A stretch of DNA of 64,000 bases from Psychroserpens algicola (GTDB lineage Bacteria; Bacteroidota; Bacteroidia; Flavobacteriales; Flavobacteriaceae): positions 372,001 to 436,000 of the forward strand of contig NZ_JACNMJ010000001.1 in the NCBI RefSeq assembly GCF_014526325.1, in the 5' to 3' direction. The notes under the pieces are model-generated. The model made no database searches. It saw only the letters and a list, made by a program, of their open reading frames with translations, and was not told the origin of the DNA. The position numbers were made by a program, and so were the translations under genes. Positions 18,842-27,951 of this stretch are shown piece after piece (position 1 is the first letter of the stretch; each line of letters opens with the position of its first letter).

Positions 18842-20029
18842 TTATAATGAACGACGGATTCCAAGTTCTAACCCTCTAAGTTCTGCTAAACCTCTCAGAC
18901 GTCCTATTCCTGAATATCCAGGATTTGTTTTCTTTTTTAAATCATCGAGCATTTTATGACCATGGTCTGGTCTAAATGGCATGCGTAAATCTTTACGACC
19001 TGCTTTAGCACGCTTTTGCTGTTCTAAAATTAAGGCTTTCATCACGGCATACATATCTACATCTCCTTCTAAATGGTCGGCTTCATGAAAGTTGCCTTCA
19101 GCATCACGTTTGGTGGCTCTTAAATGAATAAAATGAATACGATCACCTAAGCGTTCTACCATACCTGCTAAATCATTATCTGCTCGCACTCCAAATGAAC
19201 CTGTACAGAATGTGAGTCCGTTATTAGGACTTTTAACCGCGTTGTATAAATCGACAATATCTTGTTCTGTACTCACCACTCTTGGTAATCCCAAAATCGG
19301 AAAAGGTGGATCATCTGGATGTATGCACATTAAAACTTCAGCTTTTTCCGCTGCAGGAATAATTTCAGATAGAAAAGAAAACAGATTTGCTTTCAGTTCT
19401 TTTGGTCCGATATCATTATAAGTTGCAAGAATAGCATTAAACTCTTCTAGTGTATAACCCTCTTCAGCACCAGGTAAACCAGCGATGATATTTCTTACTA
19501 AGGTTTTTTGATCGTCATCGGATGCATTTTCTAAATAACGTTTTGCGTTTTCTTTTTGTGCATCAGTATAATCATGTTCTGCTCCTGGACGTTTCAATAA
19601 AAACAATTCGAAAGCAGCAAAAGCAGCAGCTTCAAAACGAAGCGCTGTTGATTTATCATCCACTTCGTAATCTAAATTGGTTCGTGTCCAATCCAAAACT
19701 GGCATAAAGTTGTAACATACGATATCAATTCCGCATGCACCTAAATTAAGTAGTGTTTGCTTATAATTCTTAATATAGCTTTCAAACTGACCAGTTCTTG
19801 TCTTTATGTTTTCGTGAACAGGAACACTTTCTACTACAGACCAAGTTAAGCCAACACTTTCAATTTCAGATATACGTTTTTTAATTTCATCTGTTGTCCA
19901 GACTTCTCCATTGGGAATATGATGTAATGCAGAGACTATACCTATTGCACCAGATTGTTTTATATCTAATAATGAGACTGGGTCGTTAGGACCGTACCAT
20001 CTCCATGTTTGTTCTAATTTCAAATTCAT
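18842..20029 (-). CDS. uxuA: Mannonate dehydratase
   Basis: The enzyme dehydrates D-mannonate to KDG. The 395-aa length is typical. Family segments include [13 protein letters not shown] at the N-terminus, the metal-site stretch [44 protein letters not shown] and the C-terminal [14 protein letters not shown]. It lies 10 nt downstream of the SDR-type uxuB, which makes its substrate. It completes the glucuronate route begun by uxaC. Confidence 0.96.
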   Translation of the reverse strand: MNLKLEQTWRWYGPNDPVSLLDIKQSGAIGIVSALHHIPNGEVWTTDEIKKRISEIESVGLTWSVVESVPVHENIKTRTGQFESYIKNYKQTLLNLGACGIDIVCYNFMPVLDWTRTNLDYEVDDKSTALRFEAAAFAAFELFLLKRPGAEHDYTDAQKENAKRYLENASDDDQKTLVRNIIAGLPGAEEGYTLEEFNAILATYNDIGPKELKANLFSFLSEIIPAAEKAEVLMCIHPDDPPFPILGLPRVVSTEQDIVDLYNAVKSPNNGLTFCTGSFGVRADNDLAGMVERLGDRIHFIHLRATKRDAEGNFHEADHLEGDVDMYAVMKALILEQQKRAKAGRKDLRMPFRPDHGHKMLDDLKKKTNPGYSGIGRLRGLAELRGLELGIRRSL

Positions 20030-20039
20030 TTATTATTTT

Positions 20040-20867
20040 TTAAACTCCACTGTAAGCTGCAAATCCACCATCGATTGGCACAACCACACCAGTTACAAAT
20101 TTTGATCCTTCACCACATAACCAGAGTGTTGTGCCCACTAAATCTTCAGGTTCACCATAGCGATTCATTGGTGTTTGATCAATAATTTGTTGTCCACGTT
20201 GTGTTAAACTTCCATCTTCATTGGTTAATAGCGTCCGATTTTGATCTGTTAAGAAAAAACCAGGTGCTAAAGCATTAACACGAATCCCTACTTTTGAAAA
20301 ATGAACAGCCAACCATTGTGTAAAATTAGATACTGCAGCTTTTGCGCCACTGTAAGCTGGAATTTTAGTTAAAGGTGTAAAGGCATTCATTGAAGATATA
20401 TTCAATACACTGCAACCTTCTCGACCAACCATATCCTCTGCGAATACTTGTGTAGGTATTAAGGTCCCTAAAAAATTTAAGTTGAATGTAAACTCAATCC
20501 CTTTTGGATCTAAATCAAAAAACGTTTTGAAACCTTCGGTTGTATTTTTAAGATCTTCCATTTCAAAAAATGGATTACTTGTTGTGCCTAAAGGGTGATT
20601 CCCACCAGCTCCATTGATTAAAATATCGCATTTGCCAAAAGCTTCATTTACTTCTTCTTTTGCCTGAATTAGTGACTCTTTTTCTAATACATTTGCTTCA
20701 ACACCTATAGCATTTCCTCCATTTTTATTTATGGTTTCAGCGACCTTATCTGCAGCTTCTTTTCTTAAATCCAGGACAGCAATATTATGTCCTTTTTTAG
20801 CTAAAGCTTTTGCTATGGTGCTACATAATACACCTCCTGCTCCTGTTAGTACAATGGTTTTGTTCAT
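20040..20867 (-). CDS. uxuB: SDR-type D-mannonate oxidoreductase (fructuronate reductase)
   Basis: The 275-aa SDR protein has the cofactor loop TGAGGVLCSTIA (residues 8-19), an NGAGGNHPLGTTS segment (85-97), the catalytic S158, Y172 and K176 (YSGAK) and C-terminal VTGVVVPIDGGF. E. coli UxuB belongs to the unrelated long-chain polyol dehydrogenases. Bacteroidota use an SDR of this type, recognisable by its insertion after NGAGGNHP and its place before uxuA. It reduces D-fructuronate to D-mannonate with NAD(P)H. It is the first gene of the minus-strand uronate operon and has an operator copy 72 nt upstream. Confidence 0.85.
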   Translation of the reverse strand: MNKTIVLTGAGGVLCSTIAKALAKKGHNIAVLDLRKEAADKVAETINKNGGNAIGVEANVLEKESLIQAKEEVNEAFGKCDILINGAGGNHPLGTTSNPFFEMEDLKNTTEGFKTFFDLDPKGIEFTFNLNFLGTLIPTQVFAEDMVGREGCSVLNISSMNAFTPLTKIPAYSGAKAAVSNFTQWLAVHFSKVGIRVNALAPGFFLTDQNRTLLTNEDGSLTQRGQQIIDQTPMNRYGEPEDLVGTTLWLCGEGSKFVTGVVVPIDGGFAAYSGV

Positions 20868-20937
20868 TTATAGTTAGTTGTTAGTCTTTTTTAAATTTCT
20901 ATTCTAGTGCTAAGATTAGCAATTAATAGGTATTTAG

Positions 20938-20955
20938 TATCCTGTTCTGTTATGC
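20938..20955 (-). promoter_or_regulatory. Candidate operator upstream of uxuB
   Basis: The plus strand reads TATCCTGTTCTGTTATGC. Read toward uxuB it ends in AGAACAGGATA, matching the xylB and susC copies through the AGNACAGGATA core. It lies in the 298-bp uxuB/galM divergent gap, which has no gene. Confidence 0.6.
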
Positions 20956-21075
20956 TTTTTTAGCTAACTTAAATTTACTTTATACCTATCATTAAAACTA
21001 AAAAAAAGAATCTATCTTCACATAAATTACAATTTAAAACGGCATCCAGTTACATTTAGAGAAATATAAGTAGGA

Positions 21076-21087
21076 TGGCACAGGATA
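21076..21087 (+). promoter_or_regulatory. Candidate operator upstream of galM
   Basis: TGGCACAGGATA points toward galM, with its ACAGGA core 80 nt from the ATG. It has almost the same spacing as the uxaC copy (83 nt). Together with the uxuB copy it repeats the back-to-back arrangement seen between xylB and uxaC. Confidence 0.6.
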
Positions 21088-21165
21088 ATAAAAAGTTGAA
21101 AGTGAATTAACTTTGATCTTTGACAGCTAGTTACTATCAAAACCTTTTTAATTAAAGACTTAAAA

Positions 21166-22065
21166 ATGTACAAAATAGAACGTAATAAAGACGATAGATT
21201 TAGCGAGATTATATTGACAAATACTCAGAATACGTCTTATGCTAAAATAGCTTTAAACAAAGGTGCGAATCTGCAAGAACTATGTTTAAATAACATGTTA
21301 GTTATTGAAAGTTTAGCCCCTTTAAAATATTCTGAAACCTATGCTTCTTCTATTTTATTTCCATTTGCAAACAGGATCAAAGATGGAACTTATGCTTTTA
21401 AAGGAGAATGTTATCAGTTTGAAATAAATCGAAAAGAAGAAAACAACGCATTACATGGTTTGGTTTATGACAAAACCTTTATAGTTTTAGATAAACATGC
21501 CTCTGAAACTGAAGCTATAATAACACTCGAATATGAGGAATTAAATGAATCTAAAGGTTTTCCTTTTACATATATTATTCAGTTAAAATATACTTTGAAT
21601 AACCATGGATTAAAATTAAATGTTTTAGTGAAAAACACAGACTCAAAAGCTTTTCCTTTCACATTAGGTTGGCATCCCTATTTTAAAAGCGATAATTTAT
21701 ATGAAAGCACATTGCAGTTCGACTGTAACAAAAAACTGGTTTTGGATGAAAGAATGATTACTACAGGTATTGAAGACTATAAAAATAATAACACATTTGA
21801 AGTTAAAGACAAAAAACTAGATGACTGTTTCATTTTAAATACCAATACTATAAAATTCTCAACTCCAAGTTATGATATGGAAATGACCACATCATCAAAC
21901 GAAACTTTTTTACAACTCTATACTCCTCCTAAAAGTAATACAATTGCGATTGAACCTACTACAGGCGTGTCTGATAGTTTTAATAATAAAATGGGATTGC
22001 AAGTTTTAGAACCTGAAAAAACCTATAGTATTGATTGGGAAATTAAATGCAATACAAAAGAGTAA
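21166..22065 (+). CDS. galM: Aldose 1-epimerase (mutarotase)
   Basis: The 299-aa protein belongs to the galactose mutarotase-like fold. Both catalytic histidines (H97 in ALHGLV, H170 in LGWHPYF) and the catalytic glutamate E263 (AIEPTTG) can be seen, as can the substrate arginine in FPFANRIKDGTY. It interconverts alpha and beta anomers of aldoses. With xylA and galK in the same regulon, xylose or galactose are plausible substrates. It is monocistronic, followed by a bidirectional terminator at 22245. Confidence 0.88.
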   Translation: MYKIERNKDDRFSEIILTNTQNTSYAKIALNKGANLQELCLNNMLVIESLAPLKYSETYASSILFPFANRIKDGTYAFKGECYQFEINRKEENNALHGLVYDKTFIVLDKHASETEAIITLEYEELNESKGFPFTYIIQLKYTLNNHGLKLNVLVKNTDSKAFPFTLGWHPYFKSDNLYESTLQFDCNKKLVLDERMITTGIEDYKNNNTFEVKDKKLDDCFILNTNTIKFSTPSYDMEMTTSSNETFLQLYTPPKSNTIAIEPTTGVSDSFNNKMGLQVLEPEKTYSIDWEIKCNTKE

Positions 22066-22244
22066 CAAAATATTGCAACTAAACAAAAATAAAAGTTTAT
22101 TAATCAAAAAAACAGATTTCTCATCTGCTTTTGTACTACCGACGATATTTAAACATGGTAAGAAATAGTTTTTAATATTAAATATACTTAAAACTTAATA
22201 TTGTAAATTAAATCAAATAAAACATCAAAATGTTGTACTCAAAC

Positions 22245-22277
22245 AAAAAAACCTCTCAAAATTGAGAGGTTTTTTTA
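22245..22277. terminator. Bidirectional intrinsic terminator between galM and tRNA-Leu
   Basis: The perfect 9-bp stem ACCTCTCAA/TTGAGAGGT is flanked by an A-run on the left and a T-run on the right. It can stop both galM (plus) and the tRNA transcript (minus). Confidence 0.85.
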
Positions 22278-22301
22278 ACTACATATTTGTAGTTAAACAA
22301 G

Positions 22302-22383
22302 TACAGGCGGAGAGACTCGAACTCTCACACCTTGCGGCACTAGATCCTAAGTCTAGCGTGTCTACCAATTCCACCACGCCTGC
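22302..22383 (-). tRNA. tRNA-Leu (anticodon TAG)
   Basis: On the minus strand the 82-nt gene starts GCAGGCGTGGTGGAATTGG and ends TTCGAGTCTCTCCGCCTGTA. The acceptor stem GCAGGCG pairs with CGCCTGT (one G-T), with discriminator A. The anticodon loop CTTAGGA lies on the CTAGA/TCTAG stem and gives anticodon TAG, reading CUA. The long variable arm TGCCGCAAGGTG is that of a class II leucine tRNA. CCA is not encoded. Confidence 0.96.
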
Positions 22384-22471
22384 AACTTTCCATTAATAAT
22401 GGGATGCAAATATAAACAATACTTTCAATATTCAAATAACTTTAATTAGGAAAAAATAGTCTTCATTTTTG

Positions 22472-22479
22472 TACTTTTG
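22472..22479 (+). promoter_or_regulatory. Bacteroidota -7 box upstream of the M20 peptidase
   Basis: TACTTTTG matches the flavobacterial TAnnTTTG -7 element. The TTG that would start a longer peptidase frame (22477) lies within this box. Transcription should therefore begin downstream of it, which favours the ATG at 22504 as start codon. Confidence 0.55.
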
Positions 22480-22503
22480 GAAGAATCAAAAAAACAAACA
22501 CCT

Positions 22504-23895
22504 ATGCAACATATTCAATCTTATATTGAAGACCATAAAGATCGCTTTCTTAACGAACTTATTGACCTGCTTAAAATCCCGTCAGTAAGTGCCGATCCTG
22601 CATATAAAGAGCATGTTTTTAAAACAGCTGAAGTGATTAAAGCTAGTTTACTTAAAGCTGGATGTGACCATGTTGAAATTTGCGAAACAGAAGGGTTTCC
22701 AATCGTGTATGGCGAAAAAATTATAGATGCTAATTTACCAACAGTATTAGTCTACGGACACTATGACGTCCAACCAGCCGATCCTTTAGAACTATGGGAC
22801 TCTCCGCCTTACGAACCTGTAATCAAGAAAACCGATATTCATCCTGAAGGTGCCATATTTGCACGAGGAGCTTGTGATGATAAAGGTCAAATGTACATGC
22901 ATGTGAAAGCCATGGAGTTTATGACAGAAACAAATCAACTCCCATGTAATGTCAAATTTATGATTGAAGGGGAAGAAGAAGTTGGCAGTGTAAATCTGTC
23001 TAAGTTTGTAAAAAACAATCAGGAGAAGCTTAAAAATGATGTCATTTTAATTTCTGATACTGGCATGATTGCTCAAGATGTACCTTCAATTACAACTGGT
23101 CTACGCGGATTAAGTTATGTTGAAGTTGAAGTCACAGGACCAAATAGAGATTTGCATTCTGGTTTATATGGTGGTGCAGTGGCAAACCCAATAAACATAC
23201 TAACAAAAATGATTGCCTCTCTTCATGACGACAATAACCATATCACTATTCCAGGGTTTTATGATAAGGTTGAAGAGCTTTCCGAAGCTGAAAGGGCAGA
23301 AATGGCTAAAGCTCCATTTTCGCTAGATGATTATAAAAAAGCTCTAGATATTGATGCTGTATATGGTGAAAAAGGATACACTACTAACGAACGTAACTCT
23401 ATACGACCAACTTTAGATGTCAACGGAATCTGGGGAGGTTATATCGGTGAAGGTGCAAAAACCGTTATTGCCAGTAAAGCTTTTGCTAAAATATCGATGC
23501 GACTTGTTCCTCATCAGGATTGGGAAGAAATTACAGACTTATTTAAAACTCATTTCGAAAGTATTGCTCCGGCTGGTGTAAAAGTAAAGGTTAAGCCTCA
23601 TCATGGCGGACAAGGTTATGTCACACCAATAGACAGTATTGGCTACCAGGCCGCTTCAAAAGCATATCATGATACTTTTGGCAAAAACCCAATTCCGCAA
23701 CGAAGTGGTGGGAGTATTCCTATTGTATCTCTTTTTGAACAAGAATTAAAAAGCAAAACTATTTTAATGGGATTTGGATTAAACAGTGATGCGATCCACT
23801 CTCCTAACGAACATTTTGGGGTCTGGAATTACTTTAAAGGTATAGAAACCATCCCTTTATTTTATAAGTATTTTACTGAGTTGAGTCAATCATAA
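22504..23895 (+). CDS. M20-family metallopeptidase (dipeptidase)
   Basis: The 463-aa cytoplasmic dipeptidase of the ArgE/DapE/carnosinase-like M20 family has a two-zinc site. Visible residues are H86 and the catalytic D88 (GHYDVQPADP), D125 (GACDDKGQ) and E157/E158 (EGEEEVG); H444 lies near the C-terminus in SDAIHSPNE. A dimerisation lid domain lies at about 190-310. The start was set at the ATG 22504 because the upstream TTG falls inside the promoter. The gene stands alone and is followed by a good terminator. Confidence 0.9.
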   Translation: MQHIQSYIEDHKDRFLNELIDLLKIPSVSADPAYKEHVFKTAEVIKASLLKAGCDHVEICETEGFPIVYGEKIIDANLPTVLVYGHYDVQPADPLELWDSPPYEPVIKKTDIHPEGAIFARGACDDKGQMYMHVKAMEFMTETNQLPCNVKFMIEGEEEVGSVNLSKFVKNNQEKLKNDVILISDTGMIAQDVPSITTGLRGLSYVEVEVTGPNRDLHSGLYGGAVANPINILTKMIASLHDDNNHITIPGFYDKVEELSEAERAEMAKAPFSLDDYKKALDIDAVYGEKGYTTNERNSIRPTLDVNGIWGGYIGEGAKTVIASKAFAKISMRLVPHQDWEEITDLFKTHFESIAPAGVKVKVKPHHGGQGYVTPIDSIGYQAASKAYHDTFGKNPIPQRSGGSIPIVSLFEQELKSKTILMGFGLNSDAIHSPNEHFGVWNYFKGIETIPLFYKYFTELSQS

Positions 23896-23904
23896 AATTT
23901 ACCA

Positions 23905-23939
23905 TAAAAAAACCTTCAAGTAACATTGAAGGTTTTTTT
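23905..23939. terminator. Intrinsic terminator between the M20 and M28 peptidase genes
   Basis: The stem AACCTTCAA/TTGAAGGTT with a 6-nt loop has a T-run on the right and an A-run on the left. It serves the two convergent genes in both directions. Confidence 0.85.
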
Positions 23940-23954
23940 ATATTTTGAAATTAA

Positions 23955-25319
23955 TTATTCTTTTACGATTTTATAAGTTCCGGTTTTTTCAGAAGACGAG
24001 ATATTTAAGAAATAAATTCCCTGTGGAAACGCTTTTAAATTTAAGGTTGTTAATGATTCCGAAGTTCTTAAATTATAAATTAATTTTCCAGAGATATCAT
24101 ACAAATTAATATCTAAATCACTCATATCATCACTTAGCCCGATATTGAGGTATGATGTAACAGGATTTGGATATATAGAAATGTCTTCTTCTAAAAAAGT
24201 ATCAAACCCTAACGTATTAAAAAACAAACAACCACTGCGCTCTGTACAATTTCCTGAAGAAACTTCAACAGCATAACTTCCATTCGACGAAGGCATAAAA
24301 GTTTGATTTGTAGCTCCCGAAATGGCTAAATTTGTATCGCAATCGTACCATTGGTAAGATGCCGATGATTGATTGGATGTGATGGAGGTTGATGTCACAG
24401 TAAGGGTATTATCAATGGCGACTAAGCTTGCTTTTGTTGCCATATAAGCCGCTGATAACTTAACCATTTCAAGATAAAAAGGTAAATCTAAATTACTTAC
24501 AACATCTCCAGTAGTGTGATATTGGTCATTTTCATCACCTTCAGACCAAGCTTCTCCAACCAATACTGCAGGAAAGCCTCTATTCCAAAAACTAGAATGA
24601 TCACTTAATTCGGTTCCTGGATTAATAATATTAGCATTCAAATTAAATGTATAAGAATTTAGAACCGTATTAATTTCATTTCCCATATTGATTGAAGCTG
24701 TATCACCTTGTCTAACATCTATATCAAAACTATTATCACCATCACCATCGTATGCCATCATATCAATATTATAAACACCTATAATATTATCATTGTTATT
24801 TACGGCGTCAATAGCATAATCTCTGGAGCCTCGTAGTCCAATTTCTTCTTCATCCCAAAGTGCATATACAATTGTATTATCTAGACATTGTGTCGATAAA
24901 ATTCGTGCAATTTCTAAAATAGCCGCAACTCCACTTACATTATCGTCGGCACAAAAGTCGGCTACCGAATCATAATGAGCACAAATGATGTAAATATTAT
25001 CAGGATTTGTTTTTCCTTCTTGGGTAGCATAAATATTACGTCCATTAGTATTAAAAGACTGATCTGTAACCGTTACGTTATCTAGCGCTTCAAATCGCTC
25101 AACCAAATAATCTGCTGCCAAATCATTATTGGCTTGCTGTCTGCTTAAAATAGTTACAGTACTACCATTAACTATGGTTGACTGTTCTCCGGAAAACTCA
25201 TTGAGTGTTAAAGTTAAATTTGCTAAATCGACCTGATTAATAATTTCCTGTACTGTCTGTCCATAAGAAAATATGGTGCATAGAAAGACACCTATCAAAG
25301 TAGTTTTAATCGTTTTCAT
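23955..25319 (-). CDS. Secreted M28 zinc aminopeptidase with T9SS sorting domain
   Basis: The 454-aa protein has a signal peptide (residues 1-20). An M28 domain carries the two-zinc ligands H115 (AHYD), D126 (ADDNVSG), E158 with the catalytic E157 (WDEEEIG), D187 and H241 (SDHSSF). An Ig-like or PKD-type stretch rich in Cys pairs follows (~300-370). The C-terminal sorting domain has IYPNPVTSYLNI and QGIYFLNI and ends in KIVKE. It is exported by the type IX system and probably removes N-terminal residues from extracellular peptides. The ATG at 25319 is preferred over a TTG three codons upstream. Confidence 0.9.
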   Translation of the reverse strand: MKTIKTTLIGVFLCTIFSYGQTVQEIINQVDLANLTLTLNEFSGEQSTIVNGSTVTILSRQQANNDLAADYLVERFEALDNVTVTDQSFNTNGRNIYATQEGKTNPDNIYIICAHYDSVADFCADDNVSGVAAILEIARILSTQCLDNTIVYALWDEEEIGLRGSRDYAIDAVNNNDNIIGVYNIDMMAYDGDGDNSFDIDVRQGDTASINMGNEINTVLNSYTFNLNANIINPGTELSDHSSFWNRGFPAVLVGEAWSEGDENDQYHTTGDVVSNLDLPFYLEMVKLSAAYMATKASLVAIDNTLTVTSTSITSNQSSASYQWYDCDTNLAISGATNQTFMPSSNGSYAVEVSSGNCTERSGCLFFNTLGFDTFLEEDISIYPNPVTSYLNIGLSDDMSDLDINLYDISGKLIYNLRTSESLTTLNLKAFPQGIYFLNISSSEKTGTYKIVKE

Positions 25320-25597
25320 TTTGGGCAATTTTCTATTTATTTTTTATCAAATATAGTTGATTTTATATAAAACACTTATTAAAACGATTAGCCAGCTCTT
25401 GTGTTTATTAAGTTTATACCTCTAAATGACATTGTTTCAAAAGGAAAAATTATAAGCTGTGGACTTAATTTGACATAAACATGCCCTTCAACATCTATTT
25501 CCACGTAGTTTTACGTGGTTTAGGTTTAGGGTAGAACACAGCTAAAATTGCAATGCATATGATCCTATTTTTAAGCATCATCTTTAAACCATACGTA

Positions 25598-26413
25598 ATG
25601 AAAAGATCTGACAATCCTAAAGCTAGAATTTTACAATCCTTGATTTTTTTCGTAGTTCTAGCTATAAACTTGACCATGTGCCAAAAGGCAGAAGCGCAGC
25701 AAAAAGCAGTAGAAAAGACTCCGATGTTACCGCTTATTCATGACAAAATAGAATATTTAGATTCGCTTTTTACAGCTGCCATGAAAGATGCTCAAAATCC
25801 GGAGCCTCATGAAATAAGCAATAAACTCATAAACTTAGAAACTAATAAAAATCTTTTGGATACAATCATTAATGGTGAACGCTATATTAAAATGGTTTCG
25901 TGGAAAGCTAAACCAGAATGGTTTCCTAAACACGGTAAATACAACACTAAAACATTTGATATCTGGGTAACAGTAGCACCAATTATTCAGGATAGCTGCA
26001 GAAATTATTACAAAACACAAAAAGACCCTAATATGCGACTTCGTCAGTTATTAGGACTACAACCTTTAACTGTTGAAACGTTTTTTTTAGAACTCTGGGT
26101 TAAACCTGCAGATTTATACAGACCGGCTCCTGACAATGAAACCAATGATAGCACAAGTGGTCTTAACTTACCCAACAATGTATCGCCAGCCTACCGCAAA
26201 TGGTTTAATCAAACCAGAGCATTTCAGTATAGAGACTGTAACGACAGCTTATTTCAACAATATGGATACCCTTGGACCCAGTTAGGTTACACTTACGACT
26301 GGAGTCCAGACAACCCATCACACCATGGCTTATCAGAGTTTGTAATTAACCAAAAAACTATCGTGTATGTAAGCGGGAAATACAGTAATAAAGTGTATTG
26401 CACTAAAGATTAA
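25598..26413 (+). CDS. Exported protein of unknown function
   Basis: From the ATG at 25598 the product has 271 residues. A hydrophobic segment (SLIFFVVLAINLTMC) followed by AEAQ indicates export. It could be cleaved after AEA or be a lipoprotein with an atypical lipobox (TMC). The mature part is rich in Trp and Tyr and has Cys residues in DSCRNYY, YRDCNDS and VYCTKD. I do not recognise a catalytic motif or family. An ATG 15 codons upstream adds only hydrophobic residues before a Met-Lys start that looks better. It is followed by a strong hairpin terminator. Confidence 0.7.
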   Translation: MKRSDNPKARILQSLIFFVVLAINLTMCQKAEAQQKAVEKTPMLPLIHDKIEYLDSLFTAAMKDAQNPEPHEISNKLINLETNKNLLDTIINGERYIKMVSWKAKPEWFPKHGKYNTKTFDIWVTVAPIIQDSCRNYYKTQKDPNMRLRQLLGLQPLTVETFFLELWVKPADLYRPAPDNETNDSTSGLNLPNNVSPAYRKWFNQTRAFQYRDCNDSLFQQYGYPWTQLGYTYDWSPDNPSHHGLSEFVINQKTIVYVSGKYSNKVYCTKD

Positions 26414-26441
26414 AGAGACATTATTACACAATATTATAATT

Positions 26442-26479
26442 GACCTTTTATTACTATAATTAGTATAAAAGGTCTTTTT
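26442..26479 (+). terminator. Intrinsic terminator after the exported unknown protein
   Basis: A long near-perfect hairpin, GACCTTTTAT...ATAAAAGGTC with an inner TACTA/TAGTA stem, is followed by TTTTTC. Confidence 0.8.
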
Positions 26480-26546
26480 CTGTTAAAAAATGTAACAAAC
26501 TTAAGCATCTTACGTTCTAATAGGTAATCAATCAAAATCAATCATC

Positions 26547-27647
26547 ATGTTAAAAAAATTCTTCATTATCTGCTCTGGAGCAGACACAGACATTCTCGAT
26601 ACTTGTGCTATAGGTGAACAAAATAAATATGCTGGCATTGGAGCCACAGTATTTTTTACGGCTGTAATGGCTTTTATCGCTTGTAGTTATGCTTTATATT
26701 CGGTTTTTGATAACCTCTTTGCTTCTATAGGTTTTGGGTTTATTTGGGGTTTGCTCATTTTTAACCTCGACCGCTTTATTGTATCAACCATCAAAAAAAG
26801 AAACAATATCATAGATGAAATTATTCAGGCATCTCCTAGGTTAATTTTAGCAGTTATCATTGCTGTGGTCATTTCAAAACCTTTAGAGCTTAAAATTTTT
26901 GAAAAAGAAATTAACCAGGTACTCCTTGAACAAAAAAATGAATTGACACTAGCCAATCAAAGTCAAATTGCAGAACAGTTTACTCCAAATGTTAAGGCTT
27001 TAGAAACCAATATTTCTATATTAGAATCACAAATTACAGCCAAAGAAAAAGAAGTTAACGCTTTGTATGACGTCTATATTTCAGAAGCCGAAGGAACTGC
27101 TGGCACGCAACTTTTGGGCAAAGGTCCTGTTTATAAAGAAAAACGTGAAAAACATGATGCTGCACTGGCTGAATTACAGCAATTAAAAGCCGATAATAAA
27201 GCGAAAATTGCAGATATTGAAGCACAAATCGCACAGTTAAATACAGATTACAAAACTCAGGTCAGTTCAACACAACCAATTATTGACGGTTTTGACGGAC
27301 TGATGGCTAGAGTTAATGCTTTAGGTGAATTGCCATGGCTCCCTTCATTTTTTATTCTATTACTGTTTTTAGCCATTGAAACCTCTCCTATTTTTGCCAA
27401 ATTATTATCTCCAAAAGGAGAATATGATTATAAATTAGAAGATGCTGAAACTGCAGTGAAAACTTGGGTAGAACAAAAAGTGAGTGAACGTCAAGTTTTA
27501 TTACATACCGATCAGGTTTTAAATAATAAAATTTATAATGATATTGCCGAAGAAGACGAACTCTACACCTACAAGCGCAAAAAAGCACGCGAATTGATGC
27601 AATTACAAGCTGATGCCTTTTTTAAGCATCAAAAGAATGCATTATAA
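26547..27647 (+). CDS. DUF4407-domain inner-membrane protein
   Basis: The 366-aa protein has two N-terminal membrane helices (~30-52, 55-75), a third at about 97-113 and a fourth near 265-285. Between helices 3 and 4 lies a long charged coiled coil (residues ~115-245) with heptads such as EKEINQVLLEQKNELTLANQ. The order and the GLLIFNLDRFIVSTIKK motif fit DUF4407, a Bacteroidota-rich membrane family with no established function. The coiled coil would lie on one face of the membrane. It converges on the small STAS gene (22-nt gap). Confidence 0.82.
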   Translation: MLKKFFIICSGADTDILDTCAIGEQNKYAGIGATVFFTAVMAFIACSYALYSVFDNLFASIGFGFIWGLLIFNLDRFIVSTIKKRNNIIDEIIQASPRLILAVIIAVVISKPLELKIFEKEINQVLLEQKNELTLANQSQIAEQFTPNVKALETNISILESQITAKEKEVNALYDVYISEAEGTAGTQLLGKGPVYKEKREKHDAALAELQQLKADNKAKIADIEAQIAQLNTDYKTQVSSTQPIIDGFDGLMARVNALGELPWLPSFFILLLFLAIETSPIFAKLLSPKGEYDYKLEDAETAVKTWVEQKVSERQVLLHTDQVLNNKIYNDIAEEDELYTYKRKKARELMQLQADAFFKHQKNAL

Positions 27648-27669
27648 ATAATTATAGTAGCAATAATAA

Positions 27670-27951
27670 CTAGGCTGCAGCTTCCTCAGTCTTAAAATGA
27701 TTATAAAGACTACTGTGCCCAAGACCAATAATTGAAAGACGTTTGTTTTTAACCAAAGCTTCATTATGTAATTGTGCAATAGCACTCACACCATAACGAT
27801 CAATGCTTGTCAAATGTTCTATACTAACAGTAATTACGTTAGCACTTTCAAATACATTTCTAAATTGCTTTTTAAACACATGTATGTTGTGTCTGTCTAA
27901 AGCTCCTTTAACTTTGAAGAAGTTGTTTGCGTGGGTAATTTCTAGGTTCAT
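27670..27951 (-). CDS. Small single-domain STAS protein
   Basis: The 93-aa protein shows the anti-anti-sigma/STAS pattern: an initial beta pair, INVKG-like turns, the central TVSIEHLTSIDRYGVSAIAQL strand-loop-helix and a final SIIGLG strand. In SpoIIAA-type proteins a phosphorylatable Ser or Thr directly precedes the Gly of that loop. Here the position is Tyr (IDRYG), so switching by a serine kinase is doubtful. It is a distant paralogue of the 92-aa STAS protein at 51801, with the same length and an Ala-rich end. No partner kinase gene is nearby. Confidence 0.75.
   Translation of the reverse strand: MNLEITHANNFFKVKGALDRHNIHVFKKQFRNVFESANVITVSIEHLTSIDRYGVSAIAQLHNEALVKNKRLSIIGLGHSSLYNHFKTEEAAA

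Noticed and set aside
22477-22503. TTG start nine codons upstream for the M20 peptidase
   Set aside because: The TTG is part of the TACTTTTG -7 promoter box.
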